Assembly: GCA_948473115.1 (NCBI GenBank)
Contig: CAOKWI010000007.1
Location: 30,142 to 94,141 of the forward strand
Direction: 5' to 3'
Origin: an uncultured Lachnospiraceae bacterium
GTDB lineage: Bacteria > Bacillota > Clostridia > Lachnospirales > Lachnospiraceae
Length of the DNA stretch: 64,000 bases
A program made the position numbers and the translations under genes. Below are positions 26,435-35,259 of the stretch, piece by piece. Positions within the stretch are counted from its first letter, which is position 1; each line of letters opens with the position of its first letter. A model generated the notes under the pieces. That model was not told the DNA's origin and searched no databases. It saw nothing but the letters and a program-made list of their open reading frames with translations.

Positions 26435-28546
26435 ATGAGTGAAGCATTGAATGTGGAAGAGATTTTTGCCAGTAAGGTATTTACCCTTGGCAAGATGAAG
26501 GAAAGGCTGCCCAGAAGCGTATACAAAGAAGTCAAGAAGATCATGGAGCAGGGAGGCGAGCTTTCCCCCGCGGCGGCGGATGTGGTTGCCAAGGCCATGA
26601 AGGATTGGGCGGTGGAGAACGGAGCGACCCACTTTACCCATTGGTTCCAGCCGCTCACCGGCATTACCGCGGAGAAGCATGATGCCTTTGTGACCCATCC
26701 CGACGAGGAGGGCAGGATGCTCATGGAATTCTCCGGCAAGGAACTGATCAAGGGAGAACCGGACGCATCCTCCTTCCCCTCCGGCGGACTGCGGGCTACT
26801 TTCGAGGCAAGGGGCTATACGGTGTGGGATATCACCTCTCCTGCCTTTTTGAAGGAGGATGCCGTGGGCGTGATCCTCTGTATCCCCACCGCTTTCTGCT
26901 CCTATACCGGCGAGGCCCTGGACAAGAAGACACCGCTGCTGCGTTCCATGGAGGCTGTCAGCCAGCAGGCGCTCCGTATCGTAAGGCTGTTCGGCAATAC
27001 CGAGGCTACCAAGGTAGTGGCCAGCGTAGGACCCGAACAGGAATATTTCCTGGTGGACAGGGCAAAGTACCTACAGAGGGAAGACCTGATCTTCACCGGC
27101 CGTACCCTGTTCGGCGCGCCTGCTCCCAAGGGACAGGAGCTGGAGGATCATTACTTCGGTACGATCCGGGAGCGGATCGGCTCCTATATGAAGGATCTGA
27201 ACATTGAACTGTGGAAGCTGGGTGTGACTGCCAAGACCCAGCATAACGAGGTGGCTCCCGCGCAGCATGAGCTTGCGCCCATTTATGAGACGGCAAACAT
27301 TGCGGTTGACCATAACCAGCTGGTGATGGAGACCATGAAGAAGGTGGCGGGACGTCATGGCCTGACCTGCCTGCTTCACGAGAAGCCCTTCGCAGGCGTG
27401 AACGGCTCCGGTAAGCATGATAACTGGTCCATTGGTACGGACAACGGCGTTAACCTGCTGGATCCCGGGGATACGCCCAATGAAAATGTTCAGTTCCTGT
27501 TGGTGCTGGCCTGCATCATGAAGGCTGTGGATACCCATGCGGACCTGCTCCGCCAGAGTGCTTCCGATGTGGGAAATGACCACAGGCTTGGCGCTAACGA
27601 GGCACCTCCCGCCATTATTTCCATGTTCCTGGGGGAGCAGCTGGAGGATGTGGTAAAGCAGCTGGTGGAAACCGGTGAGGCGGCACATCTGCTGGAGGGC
27701 GGCAAGCTGGAGACCGGCGTATCCACTCTGACCGACCTGGAGAAGGATGCCACAGACCGCAACAGGACGTCACCTTTCGCCTTTACCGGCAATAAGTTCG
27801 AGTTCCGTATGGTAGGCAGCGCGGACTCCATCGGCAGCCCCAACACGATCCTGAATGCCATTGTGGCGGAAGCGTTCTGTGAGGCGGCGGATCTGCTGGA
27901 GAAGGCGGAGGACTTCGAACTGGCTGTCCATGACCTGATCAAGGAATATATGACAAAGCATTTGAGAATTGTATTTAACGGGGACGGCTATTCCGATGAG
28001 TGGGTAAAGGAAGCGGAAAGGCGCGGTCTGCCCAACATCAAATCCATGGTGGAGGCAGCGGCTACCCTGACTACCGACAAGGCTGTGAAGCTGTTTGAGA
28101 AGTTTGGCATTTTCACAAAGGTGGAGCTGGAGTCCCGGGAGGAAGTTACATATGAGACTTACTCAAAGTCCATCAATATCGAAGCATTGACCATGATCGA
28201 CATGGCGAAAAAACAGATCCTGCCCGCTGTGATCAAATATACGAAGTCCCTGGCGGATACGGTGATCGCTGTGAAGGAGGCGGGTGCGGACACCAGCGTA
28301 CAGACGGAACTGCTCGGCCAGGTTTCCGCGAAGCTGGCGCAGGCCAAGGCTGCCCTGGTGAAGCTTGAAAAGGTGGAGAAGGAAGCGGCGGCTATAAGCA
28401 ATGCCAAGGAGCAGGCATTTTTCTATAAGGATGTGGTGTTCACTGCCATGGGAGAACTGAGGGCTCCTGTGGATGAACTGGAGATGCTGGTAGATAAGGA
28501 CGTATGGCCGATTCCCACTTATGGCGATCTGATCTTTGAAGTGTAA
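26435..28546 (+). CDS. glnN: Type III glutamine synthetase GlnN
   Basis: This enzyme makes glutamine from glutamate and ammonia. The 703-residue length and the N-terminal sequence [18 protein letters not shown] identify the GSIII class, much longer than GSI. Catalytic-core motifs include [29 protein letters not shown] and [16 protein letters not shown]. The C-terminal helical extension ends in [17 protein letters not shown]. aaaggga precedes ATG 26435. It appears monocistronic, with a leader terminator before it and several terminators after it. Confidence 0.97.
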   Translation: MSEALNVEEIFASKVFTLGKMKERLPRSVYKEVKKIMEQGGELSPAAADVVAKAMKDWAVENGATHFTHWFQPLTGITAEKHDAFVTHPDEEGRMLMEFSGKELIKGEPDASSFPSGGLRATFEARGYTVWDITSPAFLKEDAVGVILCIPTAFCSYTGEALDKKTPLLRSMEAVSQQALRIVRLFGNTEATKVVASVGPEQEYFLVDRAKYLQREDLIFTGRTLFGAPAPKGQELEDHYFGTIRERIGSYMKDLNIELWKLGVTAKTQHNEVAPAQHELAPIYETANIAVDHNQLVMETMKKVAGRHGLTCLLHEKPFAGVNGSGKHDNWSIGTDNGVNLLDPGDTPNENVQFLLVLACIMKAVDTHADLLRQSASDVGNDHRLGANEAPPAIISMFLGEQLEDVVKQLVETGEAAHLLEGGKLETGVSTLTDLEKDATDRNRTSPFAFTGNKFEFRMVGSADSIGSPNTILNAIVAEAFCEAADLLEKAEDFELAVHDLIKEYMTKHLRIVFNGDGYSDEWVKEAERRGLPNIKSMVEAAATLTTDKAVKLFEKFGIFTKVELESREEVTYETYSKSINIEALTMIDMAKKQILPAVIKYTKSLADTVIAVKEAGADTSVQTELLGQVSAKLAQAKAALVKLEKVEKEAAAISNAKEQAFFYKDVVFTAMGELRAPVDELEMLVDKDVWPIPTYGDLIFEV

Positions 28547-28572
28547 GAAATGTGAAAAATAAGGTTCTGTGA

Positions 28573-28779
28573 GCGTCTGTGCGGGGGTTGGTGAAAAACT
28601 CCGCACAGGCGTTTTTTTATCCTATAGGAAATACCATCCTGACCGGGGAAGAATGCGAAGCATTCTTTTAAGTGCCGCTTGCGGCACTTTTTTACCTTAT
28701 AGGAAACTGCGTCGTCAGATGCATGCATTCACAAGTTCGCTGTGCGAACTTGCAAGCGTCACGAAGGGACGTTTTTTTA
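28573..28779 (+). terminator. Cluster of three to four intrinsic terminators after glnN
   Basis: Stem CTGTGCGG/CCGCACAG (28577-28584, 28601-28608) plus seven T; a small GAATGC/GCATTC hairpin (28651-28665); AAGTGCCGC/GCGGCACTT (28670-28689) plus T run; CAAGTTCGC/GCGAACTTG (about 28732-28752); and CGTC/GACG (28757-28771) plus seven T. The rest of 28547-28879 holds no gene. Bases 28694-28771 are repeated at 47819-47896. Confidence 0.8.
28694..28771 (+). repeat. 78-bp dispersed repeat, copy 1
   Basis: This segment (ACCTTATAGGAAACTGCGTC ... AAGGGACG) recurs at 47819-47896 with about five differences, both times directly after a terminator T run. It contains the CAAGTTCGC hairpin and appears to be part of the larger GTAACAGTTCAG-type repeat seen near 48 kb. 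Confidence 0.85.
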
Positions 28780-28879
28780 TGTTGAAAACAATTTGCATAC
28801 TTATTATAATGAGAACAGATGCGCGGCTGTTATCGTATGGAGGCTGTCACTACATTATGAGAAGTATGAGGAAGAAGAG

Positions 28880-29509
28880 ATGCTGATTTATCTGATGCGG
28901 CATGGCGAGACAGACTGGAATAAGGAAAAGCGGTTACAGGGGCAGAGCGATATTCCCCTGAATGAATATGGGGTTAATCTGGCGGTGAAAACAGCTGAGG
29001 CATTGGCGGAGGTATCCTTCGATATGGCTTTCTGCTCTCCCTTGGGAAGGGCGGAGGAGACGGCCAGGATCATACTCGGGACCAGGAAAACGCCGCTTTA
29101 TTCGGACGCGCGGCTGAAGGAGATCAATTTTGGCATTCATGAAGGAGTCTGTTTTGATACGGCAAAGCAGGATCCGAAGGATCCCCTGCATAACTTTTTC
29201 TGTGAGCCTGATCAGTACGTTCCGCCGGAGGGTGCGGAATCCTTTGCACAGGTAATGGGGAGGGTGCGCAGCTTTCTGCAGGAGAAGGTAGTGCCGCTGG
29301 AGGGAGTCTGTGAAAGGGTACTGGTAGTGGCCCATGGGGCCTTTAACAGAAGCCTCCTGAGCCTGGTCATGGGGATGCCGCTGAAGGATTTCTGGCGGAT
29401 CGCCCTGCCCAATTGTGCGGTGTCCATTCTTTCGCTGGAAGAGGGGCGGTTGAAGGTAGTGGAGGAGAGCAAAGTGTATTATGGGGAGCCGGTAAACGGC
29501 AGGCCGTGA
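28880..29509 (+). CDS. Histidine phosphatase (phosphoglycerate mutase-like)
   Basis: The 209-residue protein starts MLIYLMRHGETDWNKEKRLQ with the catalytic RHG, followed by the CSPLGRAEETARII motif, the acidic LKEINFGIHEG and VVAHGAFNRSLL with the second catalytic His. The family covers phosphoglycerate mutases, alpha-ribazole phosphatases and broad-specificity phosphatases, and substrate cannot be assigned. ATG 28880 follows gaggaagaag. An upstream extension runs through terminators and is not credible. It is followed at once by tatD. Confidence 0.88.
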   Translation: MLIYLMRHGETDWNKEKRLQGQSDIPLNEYGVNLAVKTAEALAEVSFDMAFCSPLGRAEETARIILGTRKTPLYSDARLKEINFGIHEGVCFDTAKQDPKDPLHNFFCEPDQYVPPEGAESFAQVMGRVRSFLQEKVVPLEGVCERVLVVAHGAFNRSLLSLVMGMPLKDFWRIALPNCAVSILSLEEGRLKVVEESKVYYGEPVNGRP

Positions 29510-29522
29510 CATGGAGGTTAAC

Positions 29523-30293
29523 GTGACAGAAATATTTGATACCCATGCCCATTATGACGATGAGTCATTTGATGATGACAGGGAGGAACTGCTGCGGGCA
29601 TTGCCTGCAGAGGATATTGGAAAAGTGGTAAATGTAGCGGCCAGTTTAGCTACCTGTAAGTCCACAAGAGCCCTGGCGGAGCAATACGACTATATATACT
29701 GCGCCCTGGGCGTACATCCCGGTGATACGGAGGAACTTACGGAGGAGTCCATGGACTGGTTGCGACAACAGTGTCGGTTTGAGAAGTGCGTGGCAGTGGG
29801 TGAGATTGGTCTGGATTATTACTGGGACGAGCCTGACCGCGACATACAGAAAAAATGGTTCCTGCGGCAGCTTGATCTGGCTAGGGAATGTAAAAAGCCG
29901 GTTGTGGTCCACTCCAGGGACGCGGCGAAGGATACAGTGGATATTATGACCTCTGCGAAATGCCAGGAGATCGGCGGCGTGATCCACTGTTTTTCCTATA
30001 CAAAGGAAACGGCGAAAATCTTTCTGGATATGGGGTTCTATATTGGGATCGGCGGCGTGCTGACTTTTAAAAACGCGAAAAAGCTGGTGGAGGTGGCGGA
30101 GTATGCTCCCATGGACCGCATTGTGCTGGAGACGGACTGCCCCTATCTGGCGCCGGTGCCCTACCGGGGAAAAAGGAATTGCTCTGTATTGATTCCCTAT
30201 GTGGTGGAAGCCCTGGCGCAGATCAAGGGCATTACGGAGGAAGAGGTGCGGCAGGCAGCGTGGGAAAATGCCCATGCATTGTACAGGCTGTAG
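29523..30293 (+). CDS. tatD: TatD family metal-dependent hydrolase
   Basis: TatD proteins are TIM-barrel metal-dependent DNases/hydrolases. The 256-residue protein shows the metal ligands in FDTHAHYDD, GEIGLDYYWD (Glu), VHSRDA, VIHCFSY and LETDCPYLAP. I chose GTG 29523 because GGAGGT lies just before it. An in-frame ATG at 29511 overlaps that SD and would add four residues. It is translationally close to the phosphatase gene, with the start only 13 bases after its stop. Confidence 0.9.
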   Translation: MTEIFDTHAHYDDESFDDDREELLRALPAEDIGKVVNVAASLATCKSTRALAEQYDYIYCALGVHPGDTEELTEESMDWLRQQCRFEKCVAVGEIGLDYYWDEPDRDIQKKWFLRQLDLARECKKPVVVHSRDAAKDTVDIMTSAKCQEIGGVIHCFSYTKETAKIFLDMGFYIGIGGVLTFKNAKKLVEVAEYAPMDRIVLETDCPYLAPVPYRGKRNCSVLIPYVVEALAQIKGITEEEVRQAAWENAHALYRL

Positions 30294-30450
30294 TGTAATT
30301 CTATTCTGTTTGGCAGTCAGATTTTTGCGATAAAAATATCGGCTAAATGTACAAAAGCATCAGGATAATTTGATTCCCGTGTGTGTCAAAATGTCCTAAA
30401 GGACATGACCACAGCGTCCTACGGACGCATTGCTGCCTGAGTCACTGTTG

Positions 30451-31014
30451 TTACGCCTCACTGACGGTATCGGGGAGAATGACTGGCGCTGCTTCCGCTT
30501 CATAAGCTGGGGTCTCACCGCTGTCATTTTCCGGGTCTGAAATATCATTCTGCATATCCGTAGGTTCGGAGATCTGCAGGCTCATGACGGACTGTGTTCC
30601 GCCGATGTCCATGGTGATCATCAGTACCCTTGAACCATCCGGCCTTATAATGATTTCGCTGCTGGTATTTGTGTCTTCTTCCCCGGAAGATGCATTTGGT
30701 TCCCTGTCTGCCAGGAGGCTTCTGCCCTGACGGTTCAGCGGTCCCTCATCCGGTGTCATCGCCCTGGAGGCGCTTCCTTTTGAGTACGCGTCGGCAGCGT
30801 ATGGGCCTGATTCCCCGGTGACATAATGGTCACGTGGGGGAAACACTTCTGTGGCAATACTGCCCCTGACCGCGGTACCGGGAGCACGGCTGCCCGAGGC
30901 AGCCCTATCTGCGTCGGCCATGTGGAAGGGAAAATCTGTGCCAGGTGCGTTCTTTTGTGTCCTTTTTCCCCATATAGTGTGATGATCTGGCATTTTGATC
31001 CCGTTAATATTCAT
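30451..31014 (-). CDS. Protein of unknown function, MNING-type N-terminus
   Basis: I do not recognise a characterised family. The 187-residue protein starts MNINGIKMPDHHTIWGKRTQ, has a long polar, Gly/Ser/Pro-rich middle that looks disordered, a short structured segment near residues 118-145 (SEIIIRPDGSRVLMITMDIG, then GTQSVMSLQI) and an acidic tail. It has no signal peptide or membrane helix. A good SD (aaaggag) precedes ATG 31014. Its start style resembles the gene at 7649-8353, and both lie alone, in minus orientation, among accessory genes. Confidence 0.65.
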   Translation of the reverse strand: MNINGIKMPDHHTIWGKRTQKNAPGTDFPFHMADADRAASGSRAPGTAVRGSIATEVFPPRDHYVTGESGPYAADAYSKGSASRAMTPDEGPLNRQGRSLLADREPNASSGEEDTNTSSEIIIRPDGSRVLMITMDIGGTQSVMSLQISEPTDMQNDISDPENDSGETPAYEAEAAPVILPDTVSEA

Positions 31015-31376
31015 CTTCTGATTTCTCCTTTCTGAAGTCCGCAGTTAATAGATAATTGCAAAATATGAGAACCTTAAATGAATATCGGCAGAATAAAGGG
31101 AAGACTTTCGGATTATGTAACGAAACACTTTGTAACAGTTCAGACAGGACACTGAACTGTTACAACACTTTACCTATGGACAGGTCTGTTGGTTAATTCT
31201 GTCATTTCCTGTGAGGGTGTGCCATTATGGTGATATGAGGGAATGTGGAATAAATGGAATCGATTGACTTTCAAAGAGGAAGGCGGTATATTGAAATCAT
31301 AGATTATGGATTAGGGATACACTGATTATCGTACGATCCGCAGCCTGGATGTGGCATGGGCGGGAGGAGGCAGCAT
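31015..31376. other. Intergenic region with a 32-bp mini-repeat
   Basis: There is no gene in these 362 bases between two divergently transcribed genes. They hold the 32-bp inverted-repeat element at 31132-31163 with its 8-bp flanking duplication and otherwise unremarkable sequence. Promoters for the flanking genes must lie here but none is near consensus. Confidence 0.6.
31124..31171. mobile_element. 32-bp mini-copy of the GTAACAGTTCAG element with 8-bp target duplication
   Basis: GTAACAGTTCAG (31132-31143) and CTGAACTGTTAC (31152-31163) are perfect inverted ends separated by 8 bases. The flanks AACACTTT (31124-31131) and AACACTTT (31164-31171) are identical, the mark of a transposed insertion. 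It looks like an internally deleted form of the 285-bp element at 44154-44438. Confidence 0.85.
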
Positions 31377-33083
31377 ATGGCGAGAGTGGCAGGGATTGGG
31401 AAGCAGGACTTTGAAAAGGTCAGGGTGAGTAATAACTTTTATGTAGACAAGACACACTTCATACGGGAATGGTGGGAGGCGGAGGACGATGTGACGCTGA
31501 TCACCCGCCCCAGACGCTTCGGGAAGACACTGAACATGAGCATGCTGGAGAAGTTTTTCTCTGTGGAGTACGCAGGGAGGGGTGATTTGTTTGAGGGGCT
31601 ATCCATCTGGGAGGAGGAAAAGTACCGCAGGCTGCAGGGGACGTACCCGGTGGTCTTCTTAAGCTTTGCCAGTGTGAAGGAGACAAATTATGTCTCCGCC
31701 AGAAGGAAGATATGCCAGTTGATCGCTGATGAATATTCCAAACGGGCTTTCTTGTTGGAAGAAGGTGGACTGCTGGAGGGGGAAAAGGAAACCTTTCTCA
31801 GGAAAAACATTGATATGGAGGATGTGGAGGCCACGCTTGCCCTGCACCAGCTTGCCCTTTATCTGTCCCGCTATTACGGTAAAAAAGTGATTATCCTGCT
31901 GGACGAATATGACACGCCTATGCAGGAGGCGTATGTGAACGGGTACTGGCAGGAGATGGTGGGCTTTATCAGGAGTCTGTTCAATGCTACCTTCAAGACG
32001 AACCCATACCTGGAGCGCGCCGTGATGACGGGCATCACACGAGTCAGCAAGGAATCTATCTTCTCGGATCTGAATAACCTCAGGGTGGTAACCTCCACTT
32101 CGGAGAAGTACGCGGACTGCTTCGGCTTCACGGAGGGGGAGGTGTTTGCGGCTTTGGAAGAATACGGCATGGCGGAGAAGAAAGGGAAAGTCAAGGAATG
32201 GTATGACGGCTTTACCTTCGGGAGCGTGACGGATATTTACAACCCATGGTCGATCATCAACTACCTCAACGAAAAGAAAGTGGGCACTTACTGGGCCAAC
32301 ACCAGCAGCAACAGCCTGGTAGGGAAGCTGATCCGCCAGGGAAGCCCTGAGATCAAGATGACTATGGAGGGACTGCTGAGGGGTGAGAGTTTCCACACCG
32401 TCATCGACGAGCAGATCGTGTTCAGCCAGCTGGACGTGGAGGGGGAACATTCCGGGGGGGATGAGGCGGTTTGGAGCATGCTCCTGGCCAGCGGATACCT
32501 GAAGGTTATGAGATATGAGTACAACGAGGAGTACCAGAGGGCGGAGTATGAACTGAAGCTGACCAACCTGGAGGTCCAGGCCATGTTCCGGCAGATGATC
32601 AACGGGTGGTTCGGAAGATGCAGGGGGGTGAGCAACGGGTTCCTCAGGGCGCTTCTGGCAGGGGATGTGGAGTCCATGAATGAATACATGAACGCCATCT
32701 CCTGTGAAATGTTCAGCAGCTTTGATACGGGGAAAGGAACAGCCGGTAAGTCGGAGCCGGAGCGTTTCTACCATGGGTTTGTGCTGGGGCTTATGGTGGA
32801 ACTGAGCGACAGGTATGTGGTCACGTCCAACCGGGAGAGCGGCTTTGGACGCTATGACGTGATGCTGGAGCCCAGGAAGGAGGGCATGGACGCCTACATC
32901 CTGGAGTTTAAGTCAGTGCGGGAAAGCCGCGGGGAGACGCTGGAGGCTGCGGTGCAGGCAGCCCTGGGGCAGATTGAGAAGAAGCAGTATGAGGCGGCGT
33001 TGACGGCAAAGGGGATTCCCGCAGGGCGGATCCGGAAATACGGGTTTGCGTTCCTGGGGAAGGAAGTGCTGATCGGCGGCTGA
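31377..33083 (+). CDS. AAA-ATPase-like protein with C-terminal PD-(D/E)XK nuclease domain
   Basis: The 568-residue protein has the AAA-ATPase_like N-terminal region (IGKQDFEKVRVSNNFYVDKT, P-loop TRPRRFGKTLNMSM near 40, Walker B VIILLDEYDTP near 172) and a C-terminal nuclease-type core (GRYDVMLEPRKEGMDAYILE followed by FKSVRES) with D and E-x-K residues in the expected spacing. This family is found in many copies in anaerobic gut bacteria and its role is unknown, possibly a selfish or conflict element. ATG 31377 follows gggaggagg. It has no partner gene. Confidence 0.85.
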   Translation: MARVAGIGKQDFEKVRVSNNFYVDKTHFIREWWEAEDDVTLITRPRRFGKTLNMSMLEKFFSVEYAGRGDLFEGLSIWEEEKYRRLQGTYPVVFLSFASVKETNYVSARRKICQLIADEYSKRAFLLEEGGLLEGEKETFLRKNIDMEDVEATLALHQLALYLSRYYGKKVIILLDEYDTPMQEAYVNGYWQEMVGFIRSLFNATFKTNPYLERAVMTGITRVSKESIFSDLNNLRVVTSTSEKYADCFGFTEGEVFAALEEYGMAEKKGKVKEWYDGFTFGSVTDIYNPWSIINYLNEKKVGTYWANTSSNSLVGKLIRQGSPEIKMTMEGLLRGESFHTVIDEQIVFSQLDVEGEHSGGDEAVWSMLLASGYLKVMRYEYNEEYQRAEYELKLTNLEVQAMFRQMINGWFGRCRGVSNGFLRALLAGDVESMNEYMNAISCEMFSSFDTGKGTAGKSEPERFYHGFVLGLMVELSDRYVVTSNRESGFGRYDVMLEPRKEGMDAYILEFKSVRESRGETLEAAVQAALGQIEKKQYEAALTAKGIPAGRIRKYGFAFLGKEVLIGG

Positions 33084-33204
33084 GCATTGGCGCAAGGCAA
33101 GCGCCTGTAGTCTGTCGGATGCAGCGGAGCAGTTGGCAATCGCGGAAGAGGTGGTGGATGTGGTGGAAAAATATTTGAAAACAATAGAATAAAAGTACCC
33201 AGGG

Positions 33205-34548
33205 TTAATAATGGTATCTCTTCTTATTGCCGATCCAGAACAGCACCGTCACAAGCACCGCCATCACCTCCGCCACCACGATGGAGATCCATATTCCGTC
33301 AATCTGCCAGAATATGGGGAGGATCAGGATGGCCGCGATCTGGAACACCAGCGTCCTCAGGAAAGAAATGGCTGCGGAGATCAGGCCGTTGTTCAGCGCA
33401 GTGAAAAATCCCGAGCCGTAAATGGCAAATCCGGAAAACAAAAACGAAAAGGAAAAAATCGCAAATCCTCTCAGTGTCAGGCTCAGCAGATCAGCGTCAT
33501 ATCCCACGAACAAAATGGAAAGGGGCTTTGCAAGCACTTCCCCGAGAAGCAGCATACACACGGAAAACGTACCTGTTATGATAAGGCTCTTTTTGAACAA
33601 GCCCTTTAATTCATCGTGGTTTCCGGCACCGTAATGATAGCTGATCACGGGCGCGGTTCCAATGGTATATCCGATAAAGACAGCGATAAAGATCATGCTC
33701 ACATACATCAGTACACCGTATGCCGCTACGCCGTTTTCCCCTGCATATTTCATAAGCTGCATATTATAGAGCATATTTACCAGGGACATGGACACGTTGC
33801 TCATCAGTTCCGAGGAACCGTTGGCGCAGATCCGGAGAAGCGCTTTACCGTCGAAGGAGGGTCTGATAAATTTCAGGCGGCTGGTATTGGGACGCCAGAA
33901 ATACAATATAGGCAGTACTCCACCGATCACCTGGCTGATGGCTGTCGCAATCGCAGCTCCTGCAACGCCCCATTTAAATACCGCCATGAACAGCGCATCC
34001 AGCACCATATTAGTAATGCCGGCGGATACGGTGATATACAGGCCCAGCTGGGGCTTCTCCGCCATGATAAAGAAGCTTTGGAATTCCTGCTGCAGCATGA
34101 AAGCGGGAATGGCGATCAGTATGATCCGGCCGTAGAGGACACATTGATCCAGCATGGCACCCTCGGCTCCCAGCAGTGTGGCAACGGGGCGGATGCAGAC
34201 GGCGCCCAGGATTGCAAGCACAATGCCCAGTGCCAGCGAAACGCAGACTACCATGGAAAAGAGGGAGTGGGCCTTTTCCGTCTTGCCCTCCCCCATGGTC
34301 TTTGAGATCAGGGCGCTGCCGCCTGTGCCCAGCATAAAACCGAAGGCGCCCAGGACCATAAGAAAAGGATATATAAAATTGACGGCTGCAAAGGGCGTCT
34401 TACCCACAAAATTTGATACGAAAAATCCATCCACTACACCGTAAATCGATGTGAATATCATCATGGCGATGGAGGGCAGTGTAAAACGTAACAGTTTTCT
34501 ATAAGTGAAATGATCCGACAGCTGAATGTTATTTTTTTTCATAATCAT
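33205..34548 (-). CDS. MATE family multidrug efflux transporter
   Basis: The 447-residue protein has about 12 membrane segments and the MATE pattern (LPSIAMMIFTSIYGVVDGFF, VGKTPFAAVNFIYPF and a second half starting near 235). Such proteins export cationic drugs or metabolites using Na+ or H+. It lies 21 bases after the MarR-type regulator in the same direction, so the pair forms an operon driven by the promoter at 35069-35097 and likely controlled by that regulator. AAAGG precedes ATG 34548. Confidence 0.9.
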   Translation of the reverse strand: MIMKKNNIQLSDHFTYRKLLRFTLPSIAMMIFTSIYGVVDGFFVSNFVGKTPFAAVNFIYPFLMVLGAFGFMLGTGGSALISKTMGEGKTEKAHSLFSMVVCVSLALGIVLAILGAVCIRPVATLLGAEGAMLDQCVLYGRIILIAIPAFMLQQEFQSFFIMAEKPQLGLYITVSAGITNMVLDALFMAVFKWGVAGAAIATAISQVIGGVLPILYFWRPNTSRLKFIRPSFDGKALLRICANGSSELMSNVSMSLVNMLYNMQLMKYAGENGVAAYGVLMYVSMIFIAVFIGYTIGTAPVISYHYGAGNHDELKGLFKKSLIITGTFSVCMLLLGEVLAKPLSILFVGYDADLLSLTLRGFAIFSFSFLFSGFAIYGSGFFTALNNGLISAAISFLRTLVFQIAAILILPIFWQIDGIWISIVVAEVMAVLVTVLFWIGNKKRYHY

Positions 34549-34569
34549 ACATAATACCTTTCTTAAACC

Positions 34570-35022
34570 TTATTTCCTTTTCAGAAATTCCCGCAGCAGT
34601 GAGCAGCGCTTTCCTGCCATCTCCACAAACAGCTGGTTTTCCGCGTCGCTGAAAGAAGCGAAAACCTGATTTTCCGCCTGCTTCAGCGGAATCACGATCT
34701 GCAGGGCCAGCGCCTGTCCCTGCGGGGTCAGGGTGACGTGTTTACTCTTGCGGTTTCCGGGAACCGCGTCCAGCTGTATGATGCCCTGCTGTGTCAGTCC
34801 CTTTAACGCAGTGTTAATGGTCTGGCGGCTGAAAAACCAGCCGTTGCAGATATCCGCCTGGGTGATGCCTGCGTCTGAGCCATGGACCACATAGAGGATC
34901 CAGAGCGCGGCATCTGACAGGTTGTGACGGAGCGCGTAATCATGATAGATATCATCAAGTTCCTTGTCAAACTGATCCAGCAGAGCCCCGTATTCGCTGT
35001 ATTTATCCGAAATATTTTTCAA
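34570..35022 (-). CDS. MarR family transcriptional regulator, TTG start
   Basis: The 150-residue protein has the MarR winged helix (LSDAALWILYVVHGSDAGIT, QADICNGWFFSRQTINTALK as recognition helix, and the wing VPGNRKSKHVTLTPQG). TTG 35022 is chosen because GGGAGG (complement of 35031-35036) lies 8 bases upstream. A longer frame to 35097 would begin inside the -35 box and operator. It probably represses its own operon through the palindrome at 35044-35092 and is relieved by a ligand exported by the MATE pump. The ligand is unknown. Confidence 0.9.
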   Translation of the reverse strand: MKNISDKYSEYGALLDQFDKELDDIYHDYALRHNLSDAALWILYVVHGSDAGITQADICNGWFFSRQTINTALKGLTQQGIIQLDAVPGNRKSKHVTLTPQGQALALQIVIPLKQAENQVFASFSDAENQLFVEMAGKRCSLLREFLKRK

Positions 35023-35043
35023 ACTGGATACCTCCCTGCACGT

Positions 35044-35097
35044 TTTTGTCCCAAACCGGACAAAATGCATTATAATCCGGTTTGGGACAAAAGTCAA
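35044..35097 (-). promoter_or_regulatory. marR-MATE promoter with perfect palindromic operator
   Basis: On the minus strand TTGACT (35097-35092) and TATAAT (35074-35069) have a 17-base spacer. A perfect 17-bp inverted repeat, TTTTGTCCCAAACCGGA (35044-35060) and TCCGGTTTGGGACAAAA (35076-35092), places one half-site in the spacer and the other just after the -10. The layout is ideal for repression by the adjacent MarR protein. Confidence 0.88.
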
Positions 35098-35259
35098 CTT
35101 GTTATTCCAGTGAAGGTCAAAGATCCATTTGTGAACCCTTTGCTTGCAGCGGAGCCATTGATTACACGGAATCGCCCGTTCATGGCATTGGCAAATTTTA
35201 TTTCTGCCTGTGCCGATACATACTTATATATGGTATATGCGAAGAGGTAGGAAAGGCAG

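Noticed and set aside
28742..28879. N-terminal extension of the histidine phosphatase
   Set aside because: It would translate through terminators and a dispersed repeat; the family starts at MLIYLMRHG.
33084..33190. Possible short remnant ending AEEVVDVVEKYLKTIE
   Set aside because: No start codon or SD and too short to assign; may be the tail of a lost helical protein.
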